This document shows positions 23,162 to 35,621 of a stretch of DNA of 64,000 nt, in pieces. A program made the translations under genes and the position numbers. Source of the stretch: Paulinella micropora. Its lineage: Eukaryota; Cercozoa; Imbricatea; Euglyphida. Position 1 is the first letter of the stretch. Every line of letters begins with the position of its first letter. Where the stretch lies: positions 551,385-615,384 of the forward strand of contig BJOX01000088.1 in assembly GCA_009731375.1 (NCBI GenBank). Reading direction: 5' to 3'. The notes under the pieces were generated by a model. It was not told the origin of the DNA. It did no database searches and saw only the letters and a list, made by a program, of their open reading frames with translations.

Positions 23162-23208
23162 GGCAGCCTGCCGCGCACAAGCAGAAGCAGCAGCAGCAGC
23201 AGCAGAAG

Positions 23209-23620
23209 NNNNNNNNNNNNNNNNNNNNNNNNNNNNNNNNNNNNNNNNNNNNNNNNNNNNNNNNNNNNNNNNNNNNNNNNNNNNNNNNNNNNNNNNNNNN
23301 NNNNNNNNNNNNNNNNNNNNNNNNNNNNNNNNNNNNNNNNNNNNNNNNNNNNNNNNNNNNNNNNNNNNNNNNNNNNNNNNNNNNNNNNNNNNNNNNNNNN
23401 NNNNNNNNNNNNNNNNNNNNNNNNNNNNNNNNNNNNNNNNNNNNNNNNNNNNNNNNNNNNNNNNNNNNNNNNNNNNNNNNNNNNNNNNNNNNNNNNNNNN
23501 NNNNNNNNNNNNNNNNNNNNNNNNNNNNNNNNNNNNNNNNNNNNNNNNNNNNNNNNNNNNNNNNNNNNNNNNNNNNNNNNNNNNNNNNNNNNNNNNNGGG
23601 GGGGGGGGGGGGGGGGGGGG
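23209..23620. other. assembly gap plus poly-G tract
   Basis: N from 23209 to 23597, followed by a pure G run to about 23620. It separates the minus-strand large gene from the plus-strand kinase gene, so it is another divergent spacer ending in a homopolymer. Confidence 0.9.
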
Positions 23621-23659
23621 TCGTAGCCTTTCCCGTGCCTCTTCACCTTAAGAAAAAAA

Positions 23660-25121
23660 ATGCAGGGTAAGCGTCGGAAGACCAAGCCAGCTCCGGCGCC
23701 GACCCAGGCGCCGGAGTTGGCTAGTCACTGCCAGAGGTGGGGCCCTGATTTAGAAAAAGCCTTGTTCGGGAACCAGCAGCAAAAAAAAAAGCACACGGGC
23801 CATGCAGAGTTCACAGCTCTAAGACAAAAAAAGTGCTAGCGAACAGAACGTAAATTTCAGCCCCAGCGGCTTTGTAGCACGTCTGCCCGTAGTACGCAAC
23901 CAGTACCTGGACGAAAAGCTGTCGCAGCTGCGCATCGAAATTGACAGTACCCTGCCCGACAGCGTGCTCATCAGAGAAGTTCCACCCAGCGCGTGGGAAG
24001 GTGCAGTCGCTTTGCAGTCAGAAACACGGAGGGTTCTGCGTGTAGGTCAGGGGCTGGTGTGCAAGGAGGTAGAGAGCAGTGTCGGCGGCGGAGCCAACAA
24101 TGTAGTCGTCGAGGCTGCTATGCAGGCCCGCCTGCACAAGCTAACGGACGGTGTTGTGCCGCCCGTACTCTGCTTGCTTTGGTCCGAAAGCAGCTCCCGC
24201 GCGGGCGGAAGCTACTGGCTCTGCATGCCGGACATGGGCGTGCCGCTGACTCGTAACAAGCTCCGGCTGCAAGAACTCGAGACAAAACCTGGCCTGGTGC
24301 AGACACTGTGTCAGGCCCGGCACGAGGTGGCCGCGTCTCTGCGCAGCATAAATTGCATTCTGAGCGACTGGTGCCTCCAGAACCTCTTGTGGGATGGCAA
24401 AGGCTGCCACCGCATTGATTTTGACAACAGCAACATGGTCTTGCTGGGGCTAGTGGACGTTCCGGACCCGCGGGCAGCAAGTGCCAAATCCGAGGGTCGC
24501 GGCGACGACAATGCGCGCAGAGGTCCCGCGGTGGGAGACGTGGTGGACTTTTTTAATCAATTTACTGCCTGGTGCCAGACGTGGGCCTGCTTTAATTACG
24601 GGGAGCCTCTGCACGCCATATTCCCTACTCTGAGCGGGGCGGAAATCGCCGCCCCCTTCCGCGAGACGGTGCTGGGGGCCTCGGAGCTCGTCAGAAGTTG
24701 GAGTGCCCGTCTAGAAGCAGACTTGATTTTACAGCATCAGAAGGGGCCTTTCTTCTACTCATTTGCCTACTTGACGAGGTGCGGGCTTGCTTGGCCCTCC
24801 GGCGACGGCAATTCCTCCACCACGGCCTTGCTGCAAGCGGGGTTGCTGGTCAAACAGGGGACAGACCCCAGCAAGCTTGTGCTGGCAGATTCCGACGAGG
24901 CTCTGCCTGCCAAGCTGGTGAAAACAATTTCGCGGCCTGCCGGGCCCGGCGACCCAAGAACACTGCGCCACGCTCGGCTTTGCTCTCTGGTGACGGAATT
25001 TACGAAACTCGTGCTTGGGACAATACTAGAGCCCAGCTCCAGCTCCAGCCCGCTGGTGCGGGCTGGAAAGAAACGCCATACCCGCGAGCTGGCAAAGAAA
25101 AGTGTTTCCGAGTCATCATAG
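23660..25121 (+). CDS. protein kinase-like protein, frameshift at A7
   Basis: ATG at 23660 begins a basic, Pro-rich N-terminus. At an A-run (23826-23832) the frame shifts, and the rest is open to TAG at 25119-25121. Kinase landmarks lie in order. A candidate catalytic Lys in VCKEV is at 24063, and a candidate helix-C Glu at 24111. The catalytic loop SDWCLQN has Asp at 24366 and Asn at 24381, with the usual five-residue spacing. IDFDNS takes the place of DFG at 24414-24428. The C-lobe is shorter than in typical eukaryotic kinases. A palindromic hairpin element sits near the C-terminus (25045-25066). An ATTAAA follows the stop. Likely a diverged viral Ser/Thr kinase; substrate unknown. Confidence 0.6.
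25045..25066 (+). repeat. palindromic element, hairpin only (kinase gene)
   Basis: CCAGCCCGCTGGTGCGGGCTGG-type 22-bp hairpin, in frame within the kinase C-terminus. It is the outer hairpin of the ~77-bp family found in RPB2 and the primase. Confidence 0.75.
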
Positions 25122-25207
25122 TGTCGAGGGGTTTAATTAAAGTTTTTTAGCTCCTGCAATTTCTGAGATTTTTTGTCTGAATTATTTTTATCTCGTTTCC
25201 GAATCAA

Positions 25208-28200
25208 TCAATTTTTTTTATTCGTGTTGTTCACTCTAGCAAAGGAGCTAACCTGTCTTCGTCGTCCTTTGCTAGAGAACGAGGCCCTAAACCGCGATCC
25301 GGAAGCTCTTTTTGCAGTAAGTGGAACTTCTTGTTGTGTACTAGAGTGTGTCTTGTTGCAGCATTTGCAACAGCAACATCCTGCAGAGAGATAGCCGAAC
25401 CACCAGAGTGCGAGCAGCAGGTGTGCCACGAGGTAGAGCACGAGGGTAATGGCGAGGCCAATTTTGGCTGCCTTGTTGGAAGCGAACTTGTCCTGGAGAT
25501 AGTCTGTGCATCTATTGATCTGGGCAGTGGTTGTTTGCACTTCAGTGTCGTTCATTGCCTCCCGGGCCGACAAGGTGAAGTTGGCAAAGCATTGCAGGGA
25601 AGCTTGGCTTTGTGAGAGCATGATCTCCCGGATAGACAGGAGCTTCTTGTCGGTGCCTTTTTGGATTTCTTGCAGTTCGGGTTCGTTTAGGCGTTGCTGT
25701 ACGTTTTGGATTGACGTTTGGACCTCCGTTGTGTAGCTCTTGATTCTGGATTCAAGATCTTGCAATCCGGCCTTTAACTCGGTGAGGGTGGGGTCTTCAC
25801 TGCCCGCGTGGCTGGCGCCCGACGAAACAGCGGTTGCGTGCACAGTGTCGACGAAGCTGTCGAGCGCCACGCTGGCTTGGCCTGGATCGCTGAGGGGAGG
25901 GGAGCTAAGCTGCACGTCGCCCGAGAGGAGGCGGCGCCGCGGCTTGAGGGAGCTCGTATTGTCGGTCCGGTTGCTAACCTCCGTCGCGCTCACGGTCCAT
26001 TCGCCGTTGAGTGTGCTGCGTGTGATCCATTTGGCATACTTAGCGACTGCGGCCTCTACGGTCTGGAGCCATTCTTCGTGCAGGCGTAGGGCCTCCGCGG
26101 TGGTGGCCGCGGCCTGCGCTAGTAGCAGGCCCTGCTGGTCGCTGTACACGCTGTCCAGGACCGTCTGCTCTTGGAGTGGGGCGGCGCTGGTGGCGCCGAG
26201 CGCGTTCCAGACGAAGCAGAGCGTGGTGCTCTCGGCGGGGTACAGGCGTATGGCGGCCGGCATGAAGGCGGCGACGGCGGCGGCAGTGGCGGCGCGCCAG
26301 AGGTTCCTAGTTAGCCCGGTAGGCGGGAGCGTTTGCCAGACGGGCACGGGCGTGGTGCCGTTTGGCCAGGGCGCGGGTGTGAGCTCTAGCTGCCAGGTCC
26401 GCGCGACGAGAGCGGGCGGGAGCAGGTACTGCAGTGTCAGGTCGCGGGTGCCGGGCAGCAGGACCTTGACGTCGGTAGGGCATTCCAGGCGCACGGAGGT
26501 GCCGGTGCCGGTGCCGGGGCTGGTGCCGGTGCCGTTGCCGGTGCCGGGGCTGGTGCAGGTGCCGTTGCCGGTGCCAGCGCCGCCGGTGCCGCCGGTGCCG
26601 CCGAGCTGCGCCAGGACGGAGCCCGACTCGGGGACGCGCAGCTGGGCGGTAACGCGCCCAGCCCCTGAGGCGACCCGCCAGCGTACGTGCAAGGAGCGTT
26701 AGCCAGCAGCTCGGCGGCGGCACCACCGCCTGCAGCCGCCGAGCCCCCACCGAGAGCGGGTTGTAGGATCATTTCAAAGTTTTCTAGGACCTGGCAGACC
26801 CGGCCCTGGGGTACGGCGGGCGTGCGCGCGCAGAAAACCCGGCGCCCGCCCTGGGAGCTAACAGCGTAGACCGGGCGCACGAGGTCCCCGGGGCTGGTGA
26901 CCGCGCGGCGGGGGTCGAAGTCCTTGTGCGAGGGTCGGGTGTGCAGCAGCGAGCCATGCTCGTAGCGGTAGAAGTCCTCGTGGAACATGTCCCAGGTGCC
27001 GTCCTGGCGGTACGCGGTCTGCGAGTACACATTGGACCCCAGCGCGCTCTCGCCGTCGTCGTCGCCGCCGCCGCCCTCGGGCGACGGCGGGCCGGCGTCC
27101 CCCGGGCCTATGGGCAGGCGTACTGTGTTCAGGCAGGTGCCGCCGGCGCTGCGCGAGGCCCGCTGGAAAGCGGAGCGGCCGGCGCAGATGTCGGTGGGAT
27201 CCACGTCCACGAGGTAGCGCCCCGTGGCGGCAGGNNNNNNNNNNGCCCGTGGCTGCAGGGTTTGGCGCGGCGCAGCCCCCCTCCAAGGCGCAGACGGGCT
27301 CGCCCGCCCAGTACCAGCCGTTGTCGAGGGTGCCCAACAAGAGCTCTTCGGCGGGGATCTCGTAGTCGATTAGGGCCCAGGAGGTTTGGGTTTCTAGCGC
27401 GCGCTGGAGCTCGTCGAGCTCGGCGGCCGTTTTGCTTTGGAGCTCGGGGGAGTCGCGGTCAAGTTCGATTTGCCAGTCGATAACTGGTTCCGTGAGTACG
27501 GGCTCTACGCGCAGCAGGCGCAGCGCCGTTCCCGTGTGCGCCAGCCAGCTGGTGCGGTAGCAGTTGATAAGATCGGAGGGCGCCTGTTGACCGGACAGCA
27601 GCCTGGCCTCCTCGTCGTCGAGGGCCGGGCGGACAGCCCCGCCGAACTCGCTCGTCTCCTCCACGAGTGCGAGGGTCTGTGCCACCGCGTTGGCACCCTG
27701 CAGCTGCTGCGCCGTAGCAGCTGAGGAGGTGGAGTTGCTGGCAGCGAGGAGCGCAGAGGGGGTGGTGGTGGACCACAGCGAAGGCTGTTGCGCCAGGTAA
27801 GCGGCGATGCTCTCAGGAGGGGGCGGGCTGCGCTGGCTGAACTCGGTGCGCATGCCGAGGGGCGGCAGCATCCCCTCGGTGGCATAGAGGAACTCTGCGA
27901 CCAGCGGCGAGTTGGCCCGCGTTTTGAGGGCCAGGGCCCACTGGCGCTGCAGCACTAGGGTGAGCGAGTACGGCGTCAAGAGCCAATCGCGATCCGTGGT
28001 GCCGGCCTGGTCCCAGCCCTCGGGGACCTGGCCGTTTTGGTACAGCACCCCCGCCGCCCCCAGCCTGAGGTACTGCTCGGGCGCGGCCTGCAGCTGTTGG
28101 GTCAGGCGGGCGAACACGCGGGCCGTGCGGATGTTGCTGTCGCACACCAGCGTTTCCCGCAGCTGCTGGAACTGCAGCGCCTCCTGGGAGTTTGAGCGCA

Positions 28201-31200
28201 GGGCGTCCTCGGAGGCTGTCACGGCGGCCCGGTTCCAGTAGCCGTAGGCCGCACCGCCCTGGGCCGAGCTCGTGCGTCCCGTCAGTACGGGGCGCAGGCT
28301 CCAGCGGAGCAGAGCGGCGCTAGCCAGGGGGGCGGCGTGCCCCCAGAGCGCCTCCGGCCCCAGGCAGAGCGCCGTCAGGAGGCCGCGGACGGCGTCGCCC
28401 CCGGCCAGGTCGAGCCCCACGGCAGCGGTGTCGGTGTCTTCGGCAGTCTCCAACTCGGGGGCGGGGTCGGTGCCCGGCTGCCTGTTCTGTTGGGCCCAGC
28501 TGTACAGCGTTGCCTCGCGCAGGACCGGCAACCGCTTGGCCGAGCTCCAGACGGCGCCGGCTGTTGGCGAGGCGGGGGGCACGGGCTGGACGCTGGAGGG
28601 CACGCAGAAGCCCTCGCCCCGCCCCGTCTCGCCCAAGGGCAGCTCGGCGGCGCCCTGCTGTAGCCAGGTCGTGTTGTGAAAGTAGCGCGCGCTGGCCCCC
28701 TCCACGCCGCCCAAGGAGTGGGTGAGCTGGCAGCGCAGGGCGCTGACGCGCAGGCGGCAGCCCGCGCAGCGCAGCTGCTGCGACAGCGAGCCCAGGCGGC
28801 AGCTGGGCTTCCCCCAGGCATTCATGACCAGGTCTTCCTTGAAGCCCATGGTGTTCAGCCCCTCCTGGACCCAGCGCAGGTCGCAGAGCTGCAGCAGCCG
28901 CAGCTGGTAGACCCACACTTGGCCAGAGTCATGGAGCAGTGCGTGCCACAGGCGTGCTTTGTGGGCCGGCGCGGTCGCGGAGGCGCCCGACAGCGCGCGC
29001 GGCACGACGCCGAACTCCTGCGCCTGCCCCGGCGGCGCGCCGTAGGGCGTGCTGGGCAAGAAGGGTTGCTCCCCGGCGAGTCGGAGCGAGAGCTCCTCTT
29101 GCACGTCGTGCACATGCGTGACGTAGCGCTGCCGCCCGTACAACAACTCGCGCGCCAGCGCCGCGACCCTGCTGCTGCTGGCGGCGGACTTGCCCATCAC
29201 GTTGGCAAAGTCCTCCATCAGCCCGCGGGTGACGTAGAGCGCGTCCTGTACGGCGCCCGCCAGCCCGCGCAGCTCCGCGACGGCCCGGTCGGTGGAGGCG
29301 TCCAGCTGCTCGATCAACCCGCCCACGCGCTGCAACTCGCGTTCCAGACCGGCGAACTGGCTGGCGACAGCCTCGCGCTGCGTGTCAAAGTTCTTGGTGT
29401 AGCGCTGCACGTTGCTGGACAGGTCCGTCAGTCTTTCCTGCATGTTAGCGAGCGCCGCCATGCGCACGTTGCCCAGCCAGCCCTCTAGGTCCTCGGCCAG
29501 ACCCAACCCCTTGAGTTGCAGGGCCAGGTTCTCCCTCTGCTTGGTCGCGATGGCCACGATCCCGTCGGAGCCGCTCCCCATCACCTCGGACACAAAGTTT
29601 TCCAGAGCCGCGGCGTTGGCTGACACGTCCAGCGCGGCCTTGGCCACCGTGAGGCGCAGCGTCTCGGTGCTCTCGGACACGGCATAGTTGGGCTTGCACC
29701 GTGTCCTGTAACTGATGCCCGACCTGGTCTTGTAGCCGGGCAGTACGACGGTGCCCCCCATGCATATATCGTAGGACTCCTTGCTCAGGAAGCCGCGGTT
29801 GAAGGGGGGCAGGCGCGTGGTGGTCGTGGAATCAGAGTGGCGGCAGGTGGCGCCCTCGACAGCCTGCACCTCCCCCGCCGCAGCAGCGTTGGCGTAGCAG
29901 CGCTCTACCAGCGCTATCCACCGGAAGTACTCGACCACCCCGTCGGGGGGATTGGACGCGAGCTGCGACAGCTTGCAGGGGGAGCCGCGCACGACGGCGC
30001 ACTGCAGCTGGGCCGCTGCTAGGCTGATGGGGGTTGTGTAGTTGGGAGCCAGCTGGCACAGCTGGCGGGCCTCGCTGCAGTCGAAGCCCAGCGCCTCCAG
30101 CGACTTGATCTGGCCTTCGGTGTACAGCATGAGCGCCTTGAGGTCAGCGCCCGATGATTTGGCGACGTCGCCGAGCGCGTTCATAAAGGACGTGTTGCAC
30201 CTGTCTTCCAGGGCGGCGGGCGCCTGGCGCAGCTCGGCGTGCATGGAAGCAAAGTCCAGCAGCGGCGTGCAGTAGCTGTGTCCACGGTTGCGCACGCAGG
30301 CCTGGACCTGCCCGTGGGTACGGAGCAGCCCGTGGTCGGGGCCCGGGCGGGGGTCCAGGCGCTCCCAGGGGTTCACGGGGCAGCCACGGAGCCCCTCGTT
30401 GGTCGACTCAGCGCAGGGACACTCGGCGCCCTTGAGCCAGCCCGGGCTGCCGGGGTCGCCCGCCGAGCGAAACCAAAACTGGCTTGCGGCCAGCTTGCCG
30501 TCCGTGCAGAAATAGCGGCGGAACTGTTCCAGCTCGCTCTCCTGGGGGTGCTGCGGCTCGACGAACCCGCCGCCATCTTCGTCCAGCAGCAGCCACAGGC
30601 TGTCGAGGAGGTCGGCGCGCAGGCCCGCGGCGCTCCCCCCCGAGCATTCAGCTGCCAGCTTGGCCGATTCGGCGTTGTCCGCGGCCAGGCCGCAGTAGAG
30701 CTCGCGCTCGCTCCGGCTCTCACAGGCGCTGCTGTTCCAGCGGTGGCTGGCGCCGGGGCGAAGGAACACCCGCGCGGGGATGCAGGGGAAAGCCTCCTGT
30801 GTGTCCCGCGCGTTGTCAGAGCCCGGGGTGAATTTGCAGCGGTTATCGCTGGCAAAGACTCGCGGGTATAGCGCGTCGGGCCCCGGCTGCGACGACTCCG
30901 TCGTCCCCCCGGCAGGCCTCGCTCTCCTTGCGCGCCTCGTACGGCTGAGACTGCGCCAGCGGGCGACAAGGGGGGTCCCACTGCCACTGGAGGGGGTAGC
31001 CCCGCCATGCTGGAGGCAGCTGGTGCTTCGCGGTCACCAGGTCCACCCCGCGGGCGCTGCCAGCGTTGTCGTCGTACTGAGGGGCAAGGCGTGCCTTTTG
31101 CAGCCAGGCGTACATGGCCGTGGCGGTCAGGACGCTCCTCAGCGGGCCGGGGTCCAGGGGTGCCGGCTGGGGCGCGTTGGCGTCGCCCTCGAATACCACG

Positions 31201-32480
31201 CGGCTGATGTCGAGCACATAGCTCGGCACCTGCCGGGCCAAAACCAGCTGTTCCCAGTATTGGCTCTGGGCGGCCGCGCACGCCTGCCGCCCGTCCACGG
31301 GCGTCCAGCCTACCAGCTGTCTGCTCTTGTCGTTCTGCAGGAACTCGTTCCACATATTGTCTGTCTGTTCGTCGTCGGGCTCGACCGTTTGTTTACCGTC
31401 TTTTTTTTTCTGAATGGCTAGCCAGATCCCACTAACCAGGGCGCTGAGGCCCGCCCCAATCGCGAATGCGTTCCCGATTATCGGCATAACTGCCGCCGTA
31501 CCCCCCATGATCAGCAACGAGGCAGCAAGCGCCGTTTCCAATTTGTTGGTCCTCTCGCTGTCCCCGGGGGTTTCGGCCGGGATAAACGACGTTCTGTACG
31601 CAGTGGCCAAGCGAATCCGCGCTTGCGTTTGGTGCAGCTCCAACGCCCGGCGCTGATGCACAGCGAGCCCCACAAACCCGCCCCGGCCTCCGTCGCCTAG
31701 GCTACAGAGCAAAGGTGCTAGACAACGGCGGCTGTAGTTGAGCTCGTGCAGAAAGAGCTTGGTCAGCTTAGCGCCCCGGATCAGAGTTACGTCGTAGTCG
31801 TAGACGCTCGCCTCCATGTAACTCTTCTGGTAGTCCCGCAGAACCTGGGGGTGGTAATGTTGCATGCTCTCACAATCCGCCGGGACGCCCCCGTACAGGG
31901 GGGCTGCGGGGGAGAGCCCGGCGCTGCCTGCGGGCGTGGCTTCCTGGGGGGACGGCACTGTCTGTTGCAACAGGAGCCGGCGGGGCATTCCGCCGCCAGA
32001 GCTGCCGGGCGAGTTCCAGTCGTGAGCCAGCAGTTCCCCCAAGGCCTGACTAAGGGTGGCATCGGCTCCCGCTGTTTTGCAATACAGGGAGCCCGCTTGG
32101 CTGCCACCTGTCACAAGCGCCTGGTTGACCACGTCGCCCTCGCATGAGATGTGCTCGTGCAACTTGAGCTGCAAGGGCAGGTACTCGAGCGGGCGGAGTA
32201 GCGTCTCGTGGAAGACGCCGTTACAACTGATCTTGACGGGGACACGTCTGCCTCCGGTCAGGTTTAGCAACAACCTGATCTCGTCGGGGGCATTGGCAAA
32301 GGGGCGTTGGCAGAGTTCAAAGTCTAGGGTCAGCAGATGTTCTGTGACGGCCTCTCCCAACCCATACTCGTCGTTCCGCTGTACCAAATCGGTCACGACG
32401 CTGCGCAGCGTGGCGGCCCTGACCTTGACTGCGCTGCCCGCTAGCATGCAGGCTGCGATCAGTAGCTTATATGCCCACAT
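25208..32480 (-). CDS. giant spike-like membrane glycoprotein, two frame breaks
   Basis: ATG at 32480 starts a signal peptide (MWAYKLLIAACMLAGSA). The coding signal runs leftward for about 2,400 residues in three frames. One break lies at a C6 run (30905-30910) and one near 26,690; a 10-N gap at 27235-27244 lies between short similar sequences. Residues ~318-357 form a long Gly/Ala-rich hydrophobic segment (core AVMPIIGNAFAIGAGLSALV), which could be an internal membrane or fusion-type segment. The middle has many Cys, N-glycosylation sites and coiled-coil-like stretches. Near the C-terminus a membrane anchor (about 25390-25468) is followed by a CCCCKCC cluster, a likely acylation site, and a basic cytoplasmic tail ending in TGA at 25208. 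The layout is that of a type I surface spike; a role in attachment or entry is inference, as no family is recognised. Confidence 0.6.
27235..27244. other. assembly gap of 10 N with repeated flanks
   Basis: The short sequence CCCGTGGCKGCAGG lies on both sides of the gap, so the contigs probably overlap and no sequence is missing. Confidence 0.85.
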
Positions 32481-32519
32481 TTGTCTCTCTCCCCCTTTTT
32501 TTTTTAACAAAAAAAATTA

Positions 32520-32700
32520 GTTTTGGTTGTTGTTTACAGCCAAGGGAAGGGGGAGGGGGCAGCGTTGTTAAAAACTCTCCCCGTCCCCTCCCGCTCTCTC
32601 TCTCTCCCCTCCACACCCTCCTCCCCCCTCTCCTTTCCTCCCCTTGCTCACCCTGCCCTGCAGGGTCTCTGAAGACAAAAACGAAAGAGGGAGGGGGGAA
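32520..32700. promoter_or_regulatory. CT-rich divergent spacer
   Basis: A homopyrimidine-rich region lies between the giant glycoprotein start (32480, minus) and the next plus-strand start (32716). It contains short (CT)n and C-runs. As the only space between two divergent genes it must hold or overlap their promoters; no specific motif can be defined. Confidence 0.35.
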
Positions 32701-32715
32701 GGAACAAGTGTGACG

Positions 32716-35247
32716 ATGGTCTTGGACAGTCGAGCCTTTGTACAAAGATGTCAGAGGGCCGCCGCGCATTATGTAGCAGTGCTCGACGCGCTCTCGCAAG
32801 CCAGGGGTGGGGGAGGCAACGACGGCCACCAGGCTTGGGGGCACGAGTGCGAGTACGAGTGCGTGTTCATGCATGCAGCACACATGTGCTGCCCAGAGTT
32901 TGCAAGCACAAGTTTTTGTGCGGCGGGCCGCAGGCGGGCGGTGCTTTGCTTTCGCGATATACTAGTTCACGTGTTCTTCCCCAACCCGGCGTGGTTGCTG
33001 GAACGCCCCCTGTCGTTCGTCAGCCAGAACATCCGGCAAGTCCTGCAAGCCCGGGCTACGGCCGGGGGCAGCCTGCCGCCCCCCGTGCGAGCGCAGCTAG
33101 AAGGCTTTTTGTCCGTGACCGTGTCGCTCCAGAGCATGTTCGGGAACACAAAGGAGCTAGCAGACACGCCCCTGCCACGGCTTTTGGCAGTCGGTAGCTG
33201 CTTAGAAAGAGGTCTGTCCTATTTGCAGGGTAGGCGCTGCTGGCCGCTGCTGGGGCTGACGCAGCACTTTACCCAGCGCCGGCATGGCAGCGAGCCGTTA
33301 CAAGTGGATGTTCTGTTGTGGCAGACGGTGAACCGGCTAGTAGCGGCCTTCCGAGCAGCGCCCCCAGCCAACCCCGACCCCCCGACGACGATGACAAGAA
33401 CCGCGGCACTCCAGAGTCTTAGAGCCCGCGACTCCGAAGGCGCGGCCAGACGTTGGGCCTTGCATTGTTTTGCTGTTGGTCTTAAACGCTGCCAAGACGA
33501 GTGCCTGCTGGGCGCCGCGCGCGGCGCGAGTGCTGAGACTCTGGTCGCCGCCTATCAGGGCGGCGTCTTGGCGGAAGAGACGGCCTGGGAGCGCGCGGCC
33601 CTGCCGGCGCTGGAGTCTTGTGTGCTGGCCGTCTGGGGCTCCCCGGATCGGGCCCCGATGCCAGGCCAGGACTCATTTCGGGAGTGGGCAAGGGCCCTGC
33701 CCCGCTACGAGGGCTGGGGGCGGCTGCAGGCGCTGCTGACAGGAAGTGTCGGCAGGGCAGAGAGTGACACCTGCCAAGACGTGATCAACCCGTTCGCCGA
33801 TACGCAGCCCAGCCTGCCCGCACGGGGGAGTGGAGGAAGAGGGGAGGGAGGAGCAGGAGGAGGAGCAGGAGGAGCAGCAGGAGGAGCAGGAGGAGACGGT
33901 CTGTCAGTCGACTGGCTAGGGCAGCATTTCGTCCAGATCTGGCTGAACGTGCTCAATCTCTCTCAGCAGAGCGGAGGTTTCATTATGGATGTGCTAGACA
34001 CAGCAGACTCTCCGTGCTTTATCCAACAAGTCCAGGCGCACCAGCTGTGGGCTGGGGCTCCCAGAGAGGGTGCAGCCGACGCCTCCACGCGCCCGCTGTT
34101 CGACGGAGCTCGCAGCACCCTGGCCTGTATGCTTGTACAACTATTCCATGGACTGTTGCCCAAGATCGAGAGATTGATAGAGGGGCCAGGGAGTCCGAGT
34201 GAAAGTGCGAGGTGCACGGATTGGGGGGCTTGTGAGGCCCTGAGCGGTGCGTACGAAAAACTCGTGGCCCAGCATGCGCGTTCTTACCACAGGCAGGCGC
34301 TGGGTCGGTACCGGCAGCTTCTGGCGGGCGCTCACGCTTTGGGGTTGTCAGCAGGCCCGGGGGTGCAGCCGCTGGCCGAGCAGCTTCAGACCTTGTGCGA
34401 CGAGGTGCAACAACGTGCCTGGGGGCAGGAGCCGGAGCTCCTGGCGGGGCACTCGCCGCTGTCCACAGGTCCTGGAGGAGGAGGAGGAAGAGGAGGAGGA
34501 GGAGGATGCGGAGGAGGTGAAGAAAAGGAAGAGCCCGCTAAGCAGCAGCAGATTGGCCTCGAGGTTTATCTGTTGGGCCCTATCTGGCAAGAACGAAGGG
34601 CGCTGGTGTGTTCCTTGTGGCTGTTGTCTATCTATTGGACCGGAGGTCGGATGTCCTGCGCCCGCCCGCAGTCTTGCCGGGGCTACTTTGAAGAACCTGT
34701 TCGGCCGGGGCTAGGCAAGCTGTGGGTGCTGGCTCTGCAGGGGTACGATCGCCTGGTCCAGAGGCTCTTAACGGAGTCTGCCAGCCGGTCGACGGCCAGG
34801 TCGTCCCTGCAAGAAATCTGTCGTGAGGAGTACGAATTGTTGCAACAGGTAGATGAGGCTAGGCTCGCCGGAGGGTGGCCCGCCGCTGACGACGTGCCGG
34901 CCGGGCTGAGGTTTCAGCCAGGCTCGCTGGAACCATGGGGCCAACTGCTGACGCGAGCGCTCCTGGACACACCCGCCCCGGAGTTGCTGTGCTGTTCTCG
35001 TACACTGGCGTCAGAGGCCCGGCTTTGTGTAAAAGAGGCGCTGGATCTCTGGGCGGAGGCGGCGGCGTTCGCGCAACGGAGTTGTCGGTGGGACATGCCG
35101 GAGCTCTTGCTACCGCCGGACTGGCAGTGGACTAATACCGAGTACTTGGCTGAACCCTTGTCCAGGTGGCTGCAGCGGACCTGGCTTGCGCACGAGCTTG
35201 CCCAATTCGCGGCGGCTTCTAAAAAGATACTAGCGCGTTGTGTTTAA
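32716..35247 (+). CDS. large hypothetical protein (~843 residues)
   Basis: The ATG at 32716 is the first good start after the CT-rich spacer. One open frame runs to TAA at 35245-35247. The protein is Leu/Ala/Gln/Trp-rich and largely helical, with a Cys/His-rich N-terminal patch (about 32850-32930) and two Gly/Glu low-complexity inserts (33825-33895 and 34470-34540). There is no signal peptide or membrane segment. Its last 18 bp overlap, tail to tail, the end of the minus-strand gene that follows. No family recognised. Confidence 0.5.
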   Translation: MVLDSRAFVQRCQRAAAHYVAVLDALSQARGGGGNDGHQAWGHECEYECVFMHAAHMCCPEFASTSFCAAGRRRAVLCFRDILVHVFFPNPAWLLERPLSFVSQNIRQVLQARATAGGSLPPPVRAQLEGFLSVTVSLQSMFGNTKELADTPLPRLLAVGSCLERGLSYLQGRRCWPLLGLTQHFTQRRHGSEPLQVDVLLWQTVNRLVAAFRAAPPANPDPPTTMTRTAALQSLRARDSEGAARRWALHCFAVGLKRCQDECLLGAARGASAETLVAAYQGGVLAEETAWERAALPALESCVLAVWGSPDRAPMPGQDSFREWARALPRYEGWGRLQALLTGSVGRAESDTCQDVINPFADTQPSLPARGSGGRGEGGAGGGAGGAAGGAGGDGLSVDWLGQHFVQIWLNVLNLSQQSGGFIMDVLDTADSPCFIQQVQAHQLWAGAPREGAADASTRPLFDGARSTLACMLVQLFHGLLPKIERLIEGPGSPSESARCTDWGACEALSGAYEKLVAQHARSYHRQALGRYRQLLAGAHALGLSAGPGVQPLAEQLQTLCDEVQQRAWGQEPELLAGHSPLSTGPGGGGGRGGGGGCGGGEEKEEPAKQQQIGLEVYLLGPIWQERRALVCSLWLLSIYWTGGRMSCARPQSCRGYFEEPVRPGLGKLWVLALQGYDRLVQRLLTESASRSTARSSLQEICREEYELLQQVDEARLAGGWPAADDVPAGLRFQPGSLEPWGQLLTRALLDTPAPELLCCSRTLASEARLCVKEALDLWAEAAAFAQRSCRWDMPELLLPPDWQWTNTEYLAEPLSRWLQRTWLAHELAQFAAASKKILARCV

Positions 35248-35621
35248 AAGAGGGAGGCTGTAGAGTCCTCGCAGGGGCTCTCGGCAGAGTATGACTTGTA
35301 GCCAAAACAAGATAAAGTCGTAGCTTGCAGTGTGCAGTTCTCGGCTGTTTTCCGAGAACTGCACTGCTAGCTGTCCGGCGGCGCCGCAGGTTTTGTTCTC
35401 ACAAAGTAGGGTGCAGTAACCCCGATCCAGCAGTTTCTGAGACGGTGTGATTCCCGCGGGTAAGACGTAGGCCAGCCCCTCCAGCCTTTGGACTAGTGTC
35501 TCTAGCCAGTGAACTTTGTGCAACCTCTGCGCAAAAAACGAGTCATACCGCGTGCCAGGGCGCTGACCAGCCCGCCCAGTAGGATCCTGGCCTTTTCTGG
35601 CGGGGGAAGCTCGCCAGCGGC

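Noticed and set aside
28272-30871. Plus-strand open frames opposite the giant glycoprotein
   Set aside because: Shadows of the minus-strand gene in GC-rich DNA, with no signal peptide or domain.
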